50,326 bases of DNA from JASFYU01 sp045046905 (lineage in GTDB: Bacteria > Bacteroidota > Bacteroidia > Flavobacteriales > Flavobacteriaceae). Positions 15,756-25,619 of this stretch are shown one piece after another. How positions within the stretch are numbered: position 1 is the stretch's first letter; each line of letters starts with the position of its first letter. The notes beneath the pieces were generated by a model that saw only the letters and a program-made list of their open reading frames with translations, made no database searches and was not told the origin of the DNA. The translations under genes were made by a program, and so were the position numbers. The stretch covers positions 1-50,326 of the forward strand of contig JASFYU010000104.1 in the NCBI GenBank assembly GCA_045046905.1, written 5' to 3'.

Positions 15756-17996
15756 ATGACAAGATTTGGCTTTTTATGCCTCTGGGTATTCCCTTTGATG
15801 TTTTTGTCTTGCGATAAGGAAATTAAGGAAAAGACCTTTGAAAATAAATTGTCGTATGTAGATCCATTTATTGGTACAGGGGGTCATTGTCACACTTATC
15901 CTGGGGCTACCGCACCTTTTGGAAACGTACAGCCAAGTCCTGATAATGGTATATCTGGTTGGGATTGGTGCTCAGGATACCATAGTACAGATTCTATTAT
16001 CTCAGGCTTTGGTCAATTGCATTTGAGCGGTACCGGTATCGATGATCTTAGTGATGTTTTGTTGATGCCTACCAGTACTGAGGTGAACCTATCGCTATTT
16101 GGAACCGAAAGGAGTACTCTGCCCTACACTTCAAAATTTTCTCACGATAAGGAAGAGGCTTCTCCTGGATATTACAAAGTATATTTAAAAGACCCGAAAA
16201 TAGAGGTAGAGCTTACCGCGAATGAGTACGTGGCATTTCATAGGTATAACTTCAAAGAAAAAACCAGCCCTTCTTTTATAGTGGATTTGGGCTACGCCAG
16301 AAATTGGGACAGGCTGATAGAGGGTTCTTTGGTAGCGGAGAATGATACCGTTCTATCAGGGTATAGGCATAGCACTGGCTGGGCTAAAAACCAGAAGGTG
16401 TTTTTCGTGATTGAAACCTCGCAGCCGATTACCGATTTTAAAATGGTCGCCGATGAAATGGCTTTGAAGAATAGCGATAAAGCCGATGGTGCCAATACCG
16501 GAGGTCAGTTCTTTTTCGAAACAGAGACCGCTATGGTCGAGATTAAAATTGCCCTGTCTTCGGTAAGTATCGAAAATGCAAAAGAGAATTTAAAATACCA
16601 GGGGGTCGAAGGCTTTGATGCCGTTCAGCGAAAAACTGAAAATAGTTGGAGTGATGTGCTGTCGAGCATCACTATTGAGACCTCGAATGATTCTTTGAAA
16701 ACTATTTTTTATACCGCACTATACCACACCCAAATAGCTCCGACCCTTTTTAGCGATGTCAATGGTGAGTTCAGGTTGCAGAATGATAGTATCGCCAAAG
16801 CCGATGATTTTAAGGTGTATTCTAGCTTGTCACTATGGGATGTTTTTAGGGCCGAAACCCCCTTGTTGAGTATTATAGAACCTCAGATAAACAATGATAT
16901 GGTACGCTCAATGCTTGCCTATTATGATGAGAGTGGTGTGCTGCCCGTTTGGGTTTTGTCAGGAAATGAAACAGGTACCATGCCAGGCTATCATTCGGTT
17001 TCGGTAATTGCAGAAGCTTTTCTGAAAGGTATTCGAAATTATGATGAGGAAAAGGCTTATAGAGCAATGAAAACTACTATGATGGGTGATGTGCGCGGAT
17101 TGCAAGCCTATAAGAAATTTGGGTATATACCCTACCAAAGTATGGATCAATCAGTTTCGATAAGTCTCGAATTTGCATATAATGATTGGTGCGTTGGGCA
17201 GGTTGCCAAGGCAATGGGTAAGGATGACGATTATACTTATTTTAATGAGCGTTCCAAGGCCTATAAGCATTTGTACGACTCAAGTACAGGATTTTTACGT
17301 GGAAAATCTTCGAATGGTAAAACGTTTCACGAACCCTTTAATCCGAAATTCGCTAATCATATTGAAGGTACTGACTATACTGAGGGTAATGCCTGGCAAC
17401 ATAGCTGGTACGTATTGCATGATGTTGAAGGCTTAATCGCGCTACATGGGGGCAATGCACCTTTTGCCAAGATGGTTGAACAACTTTTCGAGGAAGGATC
17501 TGAACTTATGGGAGAAAATGTATCTCCTGATATTTCTGGCTTGATTGGCCAATATGCCCATGGTAATGAACCAAGCCATCATATTGCCTATATGTTGAAC
17601 AAGGCGGGTAAACCATGGCGGACACAGTTTTGGGTACGAGAAATTTTGAACACCCAATACACTACCCAAACTGATGGCCTGAGTGGCAATGAGGATTGCG
17701 GTCAAATGTCAGCATGGTACGTGATGAGCGCTATGGGTATTTATCCCATGAATCCTGCACCTGGCCAGTATGAAATTGGGAGTCCGTTGTTCTTAAAATC
17801 GATGATAAAATTACCAAATGACGAAACTTTTGTAATCTCAGCTCCAAATACCTCTGCTGTTAATATATATGTACAGGGCGTCACCTTGAATGGGCGACCG
17901 CTCGATAGAACGTACATTCTTCATCAGGAGTTGATGGCGGGTGGTGTGCTTAAAATCGAAATGGGAAGTAAGCCAAACAAAAGCTGGGGAATATAA
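15756..17996 (+). CDS. GH92 alpha-mannosidase lipoprotein (first copy)
   Basis: 746 residues. A lipoprotein signal peptide ends in the lipobox MFLSC (C19), so it is membrane-anchored. GH92 enzymes are calcium-dependent inverting exo-alpha-mannosidases. Family marks: YVDPFIGTGGHCHTYPGA at the N-terminus; W399 with E405 in VLSGNETGTMPG, the presumed general acid position; and GNEDCGQMSAWYV near the C-terminus, which carries the presumed base. HTYPGATAPFGNVQPSPD and SGFGQLHLSGTG are also typical. It opens the operon; the symporter starts 17 bp later. The linkage cleaved (alpha-1,2, -1,3 or other) cannot be read with confidence. Confidence 0.93.
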   Translation: MTRFGFLCLWVFPLMFLSCDKEIKEKTFENKLSYVDPFIGTGGHCHTYPGATAPFGNVQPSPDNGISGWDWCSGYHSTDSIISGFGQLHLSGTGIDDLSDVLLMPTSTEVNLSLFGTERSTLPYTSKFSHDKEEASPGYYKVYLKDPKIEVELTANEYVAFHRYNFKEKTSPSFIVDLGYARNWDRLIEGSLVAENDTVLSGYRHSTGWAKNQKVFFVIETSQPITDFKMVADEMALKNSDKADGANTGGQFFFETETAMVEIKIALSSVSIENAKENLKYQGVEGFDAVQRKTENSWSDVLSSITIETSNDSLKTIFYTALYHTQIAPTLFSDVNGEFRLQNDSIAKADDFKVYSSLSLWDVFRAETPLLSIIEPQINNDMVRSMLAYYDESGVLPVWVLSGNETGTMPGYHSVSVIAEAFLKGIRNYDEEKAYRAMKTTMMGDVRGLQAYKKFGYIPYQSMDQSVSISLEFAYNDWCVGQVAKAMGKDDDYTYFNERSKAYKHLYDSSTGFLRGKSSNGKTFHEPFNPKFANHIEGTDYTEGNAWQHSWYVLHDVEGLIALHGGNAPFAKMVEQLFEEGSELMGENVSPDISGLIGQYAHGNEPSHHIAYMLNKAGKPWRTQFWVREILNTQYTTQTDGLSGNEDCGQMSAWYVMSAMGIYPMNPAPGQYEIGSPLFLKSMIKLPNDETFVISAPNTSAVNIYVQGVTLNGRPLDRTYILHQELMAGGVLKIEMGSKPNKSWGI

Positions 17997-18013
17997 ACCA
18001 AGAAAACCAAAAG

Positions 18014-19891
18014 ATGAATATAATCGATGTGTCTATAATTATACTCTATATAGTGTTAACACTATTTGTGGGTATATGGGTGTCAAAAAAAGCTTCTAAA
18101 AACCTGAAATCCTATTTCTTAGGAGGTAATAATATAAAATGGTATTTCTTAGGGCTTAGTAACGGCTCCGGAATGTTCGATGTTTCAGGAACCGCCTGGA
18201 TGGTGGGTATATTGTTTCTGTACGGGGTGAAGAGTTTTATGTTCATGTGGTTATGGCCTGTTTGGAATCAAATTTTCGTGATGATGTTTCTGGCAGTTTG
18301 GATTCGGAAATCCAATATTATGACTGGATCTGAATGGATATTGACGCGTTTTGGCAATGATAGAGCAGGTAGGGCATCACATAGTATAGTCGCTGTTTTC
18401 GCCATAGTTTCAGCCGTAGGCTTTATCGCCTACTTTTTTGAGGGTATAGGTAAGTTTTTGACGGTAATACTGCCATGGAATATTCCCTTGGAATTAGGTG
18501 GTGTATTGTTATTGAATTCTGAGCAGTCCTATGCGTTGATTATAATAATACTGACTACTATTTATACCATAAAAGGTGGGATGTTTTCCGTAGTTGCCAC
18601 AGAAGTTTTACAATATATTATCATGGTAATCGCAGGAATATTGGTTGTAGGATATTCCTTTTTCGCCTTTAGTGATGCAGAAATTAATGCCGTAATTACT
18701 CCGGAATGGAGAAATATTTTCTTCAGTAATGAATTGGGCCCCCATTGGAGTGCCAAGTTTCAGGCATTTAATGATTTGATAGATTCCGAAGGCTATAAAA
18801 TGTTCGGTGCCCTCATTGGTATGAGTCTTTTTAAAGGCTTTTTCGCTAGTATAGCAGGCCCTGTTCCGAGTTACGACCTACAGCGTATTTTATCGACAAA
18901 ATCAGTAAAAGAGGCGGCTTATATGAGTGGTTTTACAAACCTTATTTTGTTCATTCCAAGATATTTATTGATTACGGGTATTGTAGTAATCGGCTTAGTT
19001 ATTTTGGCTCCTGAAATGGCAGCGGATCCAGCCTTGTCAGGAGCTGATTTAGAAGTGATCTTGCCCAGAGTAATCAATAATCATATTCCCGTTGGTATAA
19101 AAGGACTGCTACTTGCTGGCCTTTTGGCGGCATTCATGTCTACGTTTTCGGCCTTCGTAAATTCGGGGCCGGCCTATATAGTAAATGATATTTATAAAAA
19201 ATATTTCAAACCAGAAGAAACAGATACGCATTATGTAAAAGTAAGTCATATAGCTTCCTTTTTAGTGGTAGGTTTGGGGGTAGCCATGGGCTTTTTTGCA
19301 GATTCTATAAATTCACTTACTTTATGGATCACCAGTGCGCTTTATGGCGGGTATGTGGCCTCTAATTTTCTGAAATGGATCTGGTGGCGATTCAATGGCT
19401 GGGGATATTTTTGGGGTATGTTATCAGGTTTACTGGTTGCCACTTTTCAATTCGCATTGGATCAGGGTAAAGACAGTTTGGCCGAGGGCACTGTTCTTTA
19501 TGATCTGGCACATATACACGCTATCTATTTGTTTCCGATAATATTCGGTTTCTCCCTTTTAGGGTCGTTTTTAGGAACATATTTATCTAAACCTACTGAG
19601 CTGAAAGTGCTTATGTCTTTTTATAAAGACATACGGCCATGGGGGTGGTGGAAACCCGTTTACCAGCACTTAAAAAATGAAGATGCCTCTTTTGAAAAAA
19701 ATAATGATTTTTGGAAAGATATGCTCAATAGTTTGATAGGTATTATCTGGCAGTCGAGCATGATTGTAATGCCAATATATTTTGTTATAAGAGATTACCC
19801 AAAAGCCCTGATAGCCTTGTTGATATTTGCGGTGACATCGGCAATTTTAAAATATACTTGGTTCGATAAAGTCAAAAAAATACAGAACTAG
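18014..19891 (+). CDS. SSS-family sodium:solute symporter
   Basis: 625 residues with about 13-15 membrane helices, of the sodium:solute symporter family. The N-terminus (VSIIILYIVLTLFVGIWVSKKA) and SYFLGGNNIKWYFLGLSNG loop are characteristic, as is GLLLAGLLAAFMSTFSAFVNSGPAYIVND. The residues around SGMFDVSGTAW match sugar-type SSS carriers. Placed between GH92 and GH130 genes, it most likely imports a released sugar (mannose, mannobiose or GlcNAc) across the inner membrane; that is inference from context. A 232-bp gap follows before the next gene. Confidence 0.9.
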   Translation: MNIIDVSIIILYIVLTLFVGIWVSKKASKNLKSYFLGGNNIKWYFLGLSNGSGMFDVSGTAWMVGILFLYGVKSFMFMWLWPVWNQIFVMMFLAVWIRKSNIMTGSEWILTRFGNDRAGRASHSIVAVFAIVSAVGFIAYFFEGIGKFLTVILPWNIPLELGGVLLLNSEQSYALIIIILTTIYTIKGGMFSVVATEVLQYIIMVIAGILVVGYSFFAFSDAEINAVITPEWRNIFFSNELGPHWSAKFQAFNDLIDSEGYKMFGALIGMSLFKGFFASIAGPVPSYDLQRILSTKSVKEAAYMSGFTNLILFIPRYLLITGIVVIGLVILAPEMAADPALSGADLEVILPRVINNHIPVGIKGLLLAGLLAAFMSTFSAFVNSGPAYIVNDIYKKYFKPEETDTHYVKVSHIASFLVVGLGVAMGFFADSINSLTLWITSALYGGYVASNFLKWIWWRFNGWGYFWGMLSGLLVATFQFALDQGKDSLAEGTVLYDLAHIHAIYLFPIIFGFSLLGSFLGTYLSKPTELKVLMSFYKDIRPWGWWKPVYQHLKNEDASFEKNNDFWKDMLNSLIGIIWQSSMIVMPIYFVIRDYPKALIALLIFAVTSAILKYTWFDKVKKIQN

Positions 19892-19918
19892 GAGCTATAT
19901 AGTATAGCATCATAAAAT

Positions 19919-20091
19919 GAACTCGTCTTGAGCTGTTTCATTCAAGCGATTCGAATAGTTATCGGTAAAAATCATGTGCCAAAATGAAAACTTTTTGAAC
20001 CGCATAGCAGGGCTGCGAAGTGAGAAAAAGACAAAATATGGATGTGAAAGAAGATTTTGCAAAAATAATTATAATAACTCAAGACGAATTC
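19919..20091. repeat. Spaced inverted repeat between symporter and GH130 genes
   Basis: GAACTCGTCTTGAG (19919-19932) and CTCAAGACGAATTC (20078-20091) are inverted copies matching at 13 of 14 positions, 145 bp apart. They occupy most of the only long gap in the operon. An open frame from 19974 runs into the GH130 gene but its first 50 codons show no family resemblance. A small degraded insertion or an mRNA hairpin would both fit. Confidence 0.4.
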
Positions 20092-20123
20092 AAGAGAAGA
20101 ACCTTAATTATATCACAGTGAAA

Positions 20124-21089
20124 ATGAATACGATACCCTGGCAAGAGAAACCCCATGATAGTAAAGACGTTCTTTGGCGTTATACAGAAAACCCCATAAT
20201 AGGGCGTTATGACATTCCCACATCGAACAGTATTTTCAACAGTGCCGTAGTGCCATTCGAGGATGGGTTTGCGGGTGTTTTTCGCTGTGATAACAAAGCC
20301 GTTCAAATGAATATTCATGCCGGTTTTAGCAAAGATGCGATTCATTGGAATATAGATCATGAACCCATAGTCATGCAGGCCGGAAATACTAATATGATCG
20401 ATTCGGATTATAAATATGATCCACGGGTTACCTTTATCGAGGACCGTTATTGGATAACATGGTGCAATGGCTATCATGGTCCTACGATTGGAATAGCCTA
20501 TACCTTTGATTTTAAGGCGTTTTTTCAATGTGAAAATGCCTTTCTTCCCTTTAATAGAAATGGGGTGTTATTTCCAAAAAAGATTAACGGCAAATATGTT
20601 ATGCTGAGCCGCCCTAGTGATAATGGTCATACCCCTTTCGGAGATATTTACTTGAGTCATAGTCCAGACATGAAATATTGGGGCGAGCACCGCTGCGTAA
20701 TGAAGGTCACGCCCTTTGAAGACAGTGCATGGCAATGCACCAAAATAGGGGCTGGCTCGGTACCTATATTGACGAGTGACGGTTGGTTGATTTTTTACCA
20801 CGGCGTGATACATACCTGCAACGGATTTCGATACTCCATAGGCTCCGCCCTGTTAGATGAAAAAGAACCCCATAAAGTCAACTATAGAACTCAGCCCTAT
20901 TTGATGGCCCCTGCAGAGAATTATGAGCAGGTGGGCGATGTGCCCAATGTTATTTTCCCCTGTGCAGCCCTGCATTCCTTGGAGGAGGACAAATTGGCCC
21001 TATATTATGGTGCGGCTGATACAGTTACCGCCTTGGCATTTGGTCGTATTTCAGAAATAATTGCTTTTACAAAGCAAAATAGTCTATAG
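20124..21089 (+). CDS. GH130-family beta-mannoside phosphorylase/hydrolase
   Basis: 321 residues from the ATG at 20124, a five-bladed beta-propeller enzyme of GH130. The open frame extends to 19974, but the family N-terminus begins at MNTIPWQEKP. Marks are NSIFNSAVVPF, DYKYDPRVTFIEDRYWITW (D99 a candidate catalytic acid), and GAGSVPILTSDGWLIFYHG. No signal peptide, so cytoplasmic action on imported oligosaccharide is likely. GH130 includes phosphorylases acting on Man-beta-1,4-GlcNAc, which would suit the N-glycan core, and beta-1,2-mannosidases that lack the phosphate site; I cannot tell which this is. Confidence 0.87.
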   Translation: MNTIPWQEKPHDSKDVLWRYTENPIIGRYDIPTSNSIFNSAVVPFEDGFAGVFRCDNKAVQMNIHAGFSKDAIHWNIDHEPIVMQAGNTNMIDSDYKYDPRVTFIEDRYWITWCNGYHGPTIGIAYTFDFKAFFQCENAFLPFNRNGVLFPKKINGKYVMLSRPSDNGHTPFGDIYLSHSPDMKYWGEHRCVMKVTPFEDSAWQCTKIGAGSVPILTSDGWLIFYHGVIHTCNGFRYSIGSALLDEKEPHKVNYRTQPYLMAPAENYEQVGDVPNVIFPCAALHSLEEDKLALYYGAADTVTALAFGRISEIIAFTKQNSL

Positions 21090-21093
21090 AAAG

Positions 21094-22170
21094 ATGGAGG
21101 AAAAATCTTTAAAACATATAAAAATAGGCAGCTTAGTACTATTCTTACTGTATGTTGGCAGTACGTTTATGGCGGCTCAAGAAGCCCCTAGAAAGTATAC
21201 TGCCTTGCGAGCAATCGAGGCCTTGCATATTGATGGGAAAGCAGATGAACCCTCTTGGAAAAATGCGGAATGGAGTGCTGATTTTATTGATATTGAAGGT
21301 GTTATAAAGCCTAGCTACAAAACCCAGATGAAAATGCTATGGGATGATACCTACCTCTATTTTTTCGCCCACTTAAAAGAACCTCATGTTTGGGGTACTC
21401 TAAAGCAAAGAGATACCGTAATCTTTTATAATAACGATTTTGAGATTTTTATTGATTCTGACGGTGATACCCATAATTATATGGAGTTTGAGGTGAACAC
21501 ACTCAATACCGTTTGGGATTTGTTCTTAACCAAACCCTATAGAAACCACGGTAAAGTTCTAAATAGTTGGGATATTCAGGGCTTGAAAACAGCAGTTCAT
21601 ATTGAGGGTACCTTGAATGATCCCAAAGATACGGATACCGGATGGAGTGTTGAGATTGCCATACCATGGGCCGTTATTACCCAAGCAAGCAATACTAAGG
21701 CCCTGCCTGAAAATGAATTTTGGCGCATCAACTTTTCTAGAGTCAATTGGCAATATAACCTTAAAGACGGAAGCTATTTTCGTAAACAAGACAAGAACGG
21801 AAAATACCTACCCGAATACAACTGGGTATGGTCGCCACAGGGGGTTATTAATATGCACGAACCTGAGCACTGGGGCTATGTGTATTTCTCTACCAAGGAA
21901 TCGGAGTCTGGTGCTGATTTTGAAATCCCGAAAGATGATTATATCAAATGGTATATGTACGGTCTCTATCGAAAACTATTACAATCAGAAGCTAATTTCG
22001 AAACGGTAAAAAAAGAAGTGCTGGCTACTTCAAAAATAATTTTCGGAGAAGAAATAAAGCTTCAGGTCGATATGCATCTAACGGGCTGGTCTATTTTTAC
22101 AAAAAGCCCTTTTACCAAAAAAACAATGGTCATTAAAGAAGATGGAAAATTTTTAAATTATGAGAAATAG
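21094..22170 (+). CDS. Carbohydrate-binding family 9-like protein
   Basis: 358 residues from ATG 21094, 4 bp after the GH130 stop. A signal peptide (~1-32, ending VGSTFMAAQ) sends it across the inner membrane; there is no lipobox. The body is a CBM9-like beta-sandwich: IEALHIDGKADEPSWKNAEW, then MKMLWDDTYLYFFAHLKEP, NNDFEIFIDSDGDTHNYMEF and WSVEIAIPW, in family order. No catalytic domain is evident. Homologues occur in many glycan loci and are assumed to bind sugars. The 3' end overlaps the next gene by 11 bp, suggesting stoichiometric production. Confidence 0.85.
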   Translation: MEEKSLKHIKIGSLVLFLLYVGSTFMAAQEAPRKYTALRAIEALHIDGKADEPSWKNAEWSADFIDIEGVIKPSYKTQMKMLWDDTYLYFFAHLKEPHVWGTLKQRDTVIFYNNDFEIFIDSDGDTHNYMEFEVNTLNTVWDLFLTKPYRNHGKVLNSWDIQGLKTAVHIEGTLNDPKDTDTGWSVEIAIPWAVITQASNTKALPENEFWRINFSRVNWQYNLKDGSYFRKQDKNGKYLPEYNWVWSPQGVINMHEPEHWGYVYFSTKESESGADFEIPKDDYIKWYMYGLYRKLLQSEANFETVKKEVLATSKIIFGEEIKLQVDMHLTGWSIFTKSPFTKKTMVIKEDGKFLNYEK

Positions 22171-23263
22171 TTTGAGATATTTTACGCTATTGTATTTTGC
22201 GGTATTGTTGACGGCTGCGATATCGTGTGCAGAAAAGAAAAAGGAACAAAAAGAGGTTGCGAAAGAAGCTAAAGCCTTTAAATTTTGGACATGGATTACC
22301 GCAGATGAAAAAAGGACTGACGATTCTTATGCTGAAGAGTTCGATAAATATGCCAGTAACGGTATTGATGCCCTTTTAATCAATACCTATGCCGACCCAA
22401 AACTTTTGACAAGATTGGTGCCAATAGCCAAGAAGGTAGGTCTCGAAGTGCATGCGTGGATGTTTACGGTAAACCGCCCTGGCGATAAGGTAGCAGAACA
22501 ACATCCTGAGTGGTATGCTGTTAGCCGTGACCTGAAATCATGTTATGATGAACCGCCCTATGTCGATTATTATAAATGGCTTTGCCCCACTAGAGAAGAA
22601 TCAAGAAACCATATTTTAAGCTTGGTCGAAGGCCTGGCGAAAGTAGATGGCGTCACCAGCGTACATCTTGATTATATTCGATATACCGATATATTTCTTC
22701 CTATCAGCCTTCTTCTGGAATATGATTTGGTACAGGATATCGAATTACCGTCTTATGATTTTTGTTATTGTGATGTTTGCGTAGCCGAGTTTGAGAAAAT
22801 TCATCATAAAAACCCAAGAGATTCTGAAAACCCGGCCATAGATATGGAATGGAAAAATTTTAGATTGAATCGGGTAAAGGCAATTGTAGATGATGCCTAT
22901 AAAATTGCCCATGCAAATAACAAGATATTGACTACAGCCGTTTTTCCGTATCCAGAAATGGCTGATCATATGGTGCGTCAACGTTGGGATAAATGGGATG
23001 TTGATGCCGTATTGCCCATGATATACAATAGTTTTTATAATGAGGAGGTAGACTGGGTTGGTTACGCCACAGGGCAAGGCGTTGCTGATTTGAAGGGCAG
23101 AAATATCGAGTTGCATACTGGTATTTATGTTCCAACAATGTCTGCTGAAGATTTAAGTAAGGCAATTGGGTACGCCAAAGATAATGGGGCCGTTGGCGTT
23201 TCGTTTTTTGATGGCCCGGCTATCACTGACGAGCAGTGGCAGCTAATCAAAAGTTTTAAATGA
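22160..23263 (+). CDS. GHL10/DUF187-like putative glycoside hydrolase lipoprotein
   Basis: 367 residues with a lipoprotein signal (lipobox TAAISC, C23). The rest looks like a TIM barrel of the GHL10 (YddW-like) sort: FWTWITADEKRTDD strand, VGLEVHAWMFTVNRPG, PEWYAV, LCPTREESRNHIL, VHLDYIRYTD, and the late strands AVLPMIYNSFY and GVSFFD. The acidic VHLDYIRY strand is where catalytic acids sit in related barrels. A CYCDVC cysteine pair (mid-protein) is also seen in distant homologues. No member of this subgroup has a function I can name. Its overlap with the CBM9-like gene hints at a joint role. Confidence 0.72.
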   Translation: MRNSLRYFTLLYFAVLLTAAISCAEKKKEQKEVAKEAKAFKFWTWITADEKRTDDSYAEEFDKYASNGIDALLINTYADPKLLTRLVPIAKKVGLEVHAWMFTVNRPGDKVAEQHPEWYAVSRDLKSCYDEPPYVDYYKWLCPTREESRNHILSLVEGLAKVDGVTSVHLDYIRYTDIFLPISLLLEYDLVQDIELPSYDFCYCDVCVAEFEKIHHKNPRDSENPAIDMEWKNFRLNRVKAIVDDAYKIAHANNKILTTAVFPYPEMADHMVRQRWDKWDVDAVLPMIYNSFYNEEVDWVGYATGQGVADLKGRNIELHTGIYVPTMSAEDLSKAIGYAKDNGAVGVSFFDGPAITDEQWQLIKSFK

Positions 23264-23270
23264 ACATCAA

Positions 23271-25592
23271 ATGATGAGATATTTAGTTGTGGTAGCAGTC
23301 TTTGTTCTCATCGGTTGTAAAGAGGGAGTGAATAAAAGGGCTAGTCTTGAAAGAAGCACTACAACCTCTTTGTTAGATTATGTGAATCCATTAATGGGAA
23401 CCGATTCTGATTTTAGCCTTTCCAACGGTAATACATATCCGGCGATAGCCACGCCTTGGGCAATGAATTTTTGGACTCCGATGACCTCAAAAATGGGTGA
23501 TGGGTGGACCTATAAGTACCACGATAAAACAATACGGGGAATCAAACAAACTCATCAACCAAGCCCGTGGATTAATGATTATGCCGCTTTTTCACTGATG
23601 GCGGTAACCGGTGATTTAAAATATAAAGAAGAAGAACGGGCTTCCTACTTTTCACATAAGGCCGAAACCGTGAAGCCAGATTATTACAGTGTTTACCTTG
23701 CTGATTATGATGTAGTTGCTGAGGTCTCACCAACAGAGCGTGCGGCACATTTTAAATTTACCTTTCCCGAAACCGATCAGGCTTATATACTACTCGATGC
23801 ATTTTTTAAAGGATCTATGGTGAAAATTTTACCGAAAGAGCGAAAAATAATTGGGTATTGCAGAAATAATAGTGGAGGAGTGCCTGATAATTTTCATAAT
23901 TATTTTGTAGCCGAGTTCGATACTGATTTTGAATTGACCCATACTTGGGGTGATGAGTGGCAGCTGTTTAAGAATACGACCCAGAACAAAGGCGATCATG
24001 TGGGGGCAATCATTGGTTTTAAGACCAAAAGAGGGCAGGCGGTACATGTAAAAGTTGCATCATCTTTTATAAGCCCTGAGCAGGCACAATTGAATTTGAA
24101 CAGAGAAATAGGTGCTGATAGTTTCACGCAGACTAGAGAAAAGGCAGCCAAAGTCTGGGAAAAAGAATTGAGCCGGATCGAAGTGTCGACTGATAATATC
24201 GATCATCTTAGAACATTTTATTCTTGTTTGTATCGGGTGTTATTGTTTCCTCGAAAGTTTTATGAGATAGATCAGCATGATAAAGTAGTACACTATAGCC
24301 CTTATAATGGAAAGATTGAGTCTGGATATATGTTTACCGATAATGGGTTTTGGGACACTTTTAGGGCGGTGTTTCCTTTTTTTAATATGATGTATCCTGA
24401 ATTGAATACTCAGATTATGCAGGGTCTTGCCAATACGTACAAAGAATCGGGTTGGCTACCTGAGTGGGCAAGTCCAGGACATCGTGATTGTATGATCGGT
24501 TCAAATTCGGCGTCCATTATTGCCGATGCACATTTAAGTGGGGTGAGTGGTTTTGACAAGGAATTATTATTCGAGGCAGTCATTAAGAACGCTACGGTAT
24601 CTGAAGGCAGGCCAGTGAATAGTGTGGGTAGGGCAGGAGTAGATTACTACAATGAATTGGGGTATGTTCCCTATGATGTGGGCATCAATGAAAATGCCGC
24701 TCGTACCTTAGAATATGCCTATGCCGATTTTACGATTGCCCAGATGGCAAAATCATTAGGAAAAACGGAATTGGCAGATACGTATTACAAGAAATCCTTG
24801 AATTATAAAAAATTGTTCGACCCATCTACCAAGTTGATGCGTGGTAAGAATAAAGACGGCCAGTTTCAATCGCCCTTCAATCCTTTGAAATGGGGAGATG
24901 CCTTTACCGAGGGTAATAGCCTTCACTATACCTGGTCTGTTTTTCATGATGTGCAAGGGCTGATAAGCCTTATGGGCGGTAAAAAGGAATTTGTAGGTAT
25001 GCTCGACGGGGTGTTCACTATGCCACCAGCGTATGACGACTCTTATTACGGCTTTACCATTCATGAAATTAGAGAGATGCAGATTATGAATATGGGAAAT
25101 TATGCTCATGGCAATCAACCTATTCAGCATATGATTTATTTGTACAATTATGCCGAACAAGCATGGAAAGCACAGGAAAAAGTACGAGAGGTGTTGACAA
25201 GACTGTATAGTCCAACCCCTGATGGGTACTGTGGTGATGAGGACAATGGGCAAACATCAGCCTGGTATGTGTTTAGTTCTTTGGGCTTTTACCCTGTGGC
25301 TCCGGCGACCAATCAATATGTGATAGGAAGTCCGTTATTCGACCAAGTGAAATTACATTTACAAAACGGCAATACATTTGTCATTAATGCAGACGAAAAT
25401 TCAAAGCATAGTCCATATATTCAAAATGCATCTTTGAACGGCAAGGAATTTGATAAAACATGGATTTCTACCGAAGCGATACAAAAAGGTGGTGAACTGA
25501 ATTTCACGATGGGCAGTCAACCGAACAAGGGTTGGGGTGTTTCAAATGATGCTGCCCCTTACTCTTTGAGCAATACGAAAATACAGCCATAA
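23271..25592 (+). CDS. GH92-family lipoprotein (second copy, acid residue not conserved)
   Basis: 773 residues, lipoprotein signal MMRYLVVVAVFVLIGC. It belongs to the GH92 branch with NGNTYPAIATPWAMNFWTPM and IKQTHQPSPWINDY. The C-terminal acidic motif GDEDNGQTSAWYVFSSLGFYPV is intact. In the central motif after W399, however, the sequence is ASPGHRDCMIG, with no glutamate where the two sister genes have NET or TET. GH92 members acting on mannose-1-phosphate diesters are known to lack that acid, so substrate or mechanism may differ. Position is between the GHL10-like gene (7 bp) and GH20 (27 bp). Confidence 0.92.
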   Translation: MMRYLVVVAVFVLIGCKEGVNKRASLERSTTTSLLDYVNPLMGTDSDFSLSNGNTYPAIATPWAMNFWTPMTSKMGDGWTYKYHDKTIRGIKQTHQPSPWINDYAAFSLMAVTGDLKYKEEERASYFSHKAETVKPDYYSVYLADYDVVAEVSPTERAAHFKFTFPETDQAYILLDAFFKGSMVKILPKERKIIGYCRNNSGGVPDNFHNYFVAEFDTDFELTHTWGDEWQLFKNTTQNKGDHVGAIIGFKTKRGQAVHVKVASSFISPEQAQLNLNREIGADSFTQTREKAAKVWEKELSRIEVSTDNIDHLRTFYSCLYRVLLFPRKFYEIDQHDKVVHYSPYNGKIESGYMFTDNGFWDTFRAVFPFFNMMYPELNTQIMQGLANTYKESGWLPEWASPGHRDCMIGSNSASIIADAHLSGVSGFDKELLFEAVIKNATVSEGRPVNSVGRAGVDYYNELGYVPYDVGINENAARTLEYAYADFTIAQMAKSLGKTELADTYYKKSLNYKKLFDPSTKLMRGKNKDGQFQSPFNPLKWGDAFTEGNSLHYTWSVFHDVQGLISLMGGKKEFVGMLDGVFTMPPAYDDSYYGFTIHEIREMQIMNMGNYAHGNQPIQHMIYLYNYAEQAWKAQEKVREVLTRLYSPTPDGYCGDEDNGQTSAWYVFSSLGFYPVAPATNQYVIGSPLFDQVKLHLQNGNTFVINADENSKHSPYIQNASLNGKEFDKTWISTEAIQKGGELNFTMGSQPNKGWGVSNDAAPYSLSNTKIQP

Positions 25593-25619
25593 ATTTTTAA
25601 AATTCAAAAATCCGATTAA

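Noticed and set aside
19974..20123. 50-residue N-terminal extension of the GH130 gene
   Set aside because: GH130 proteins of this group begin at MNTIPWQEKP-like sequence; the extension has no signal peptide and no conservation pattern.
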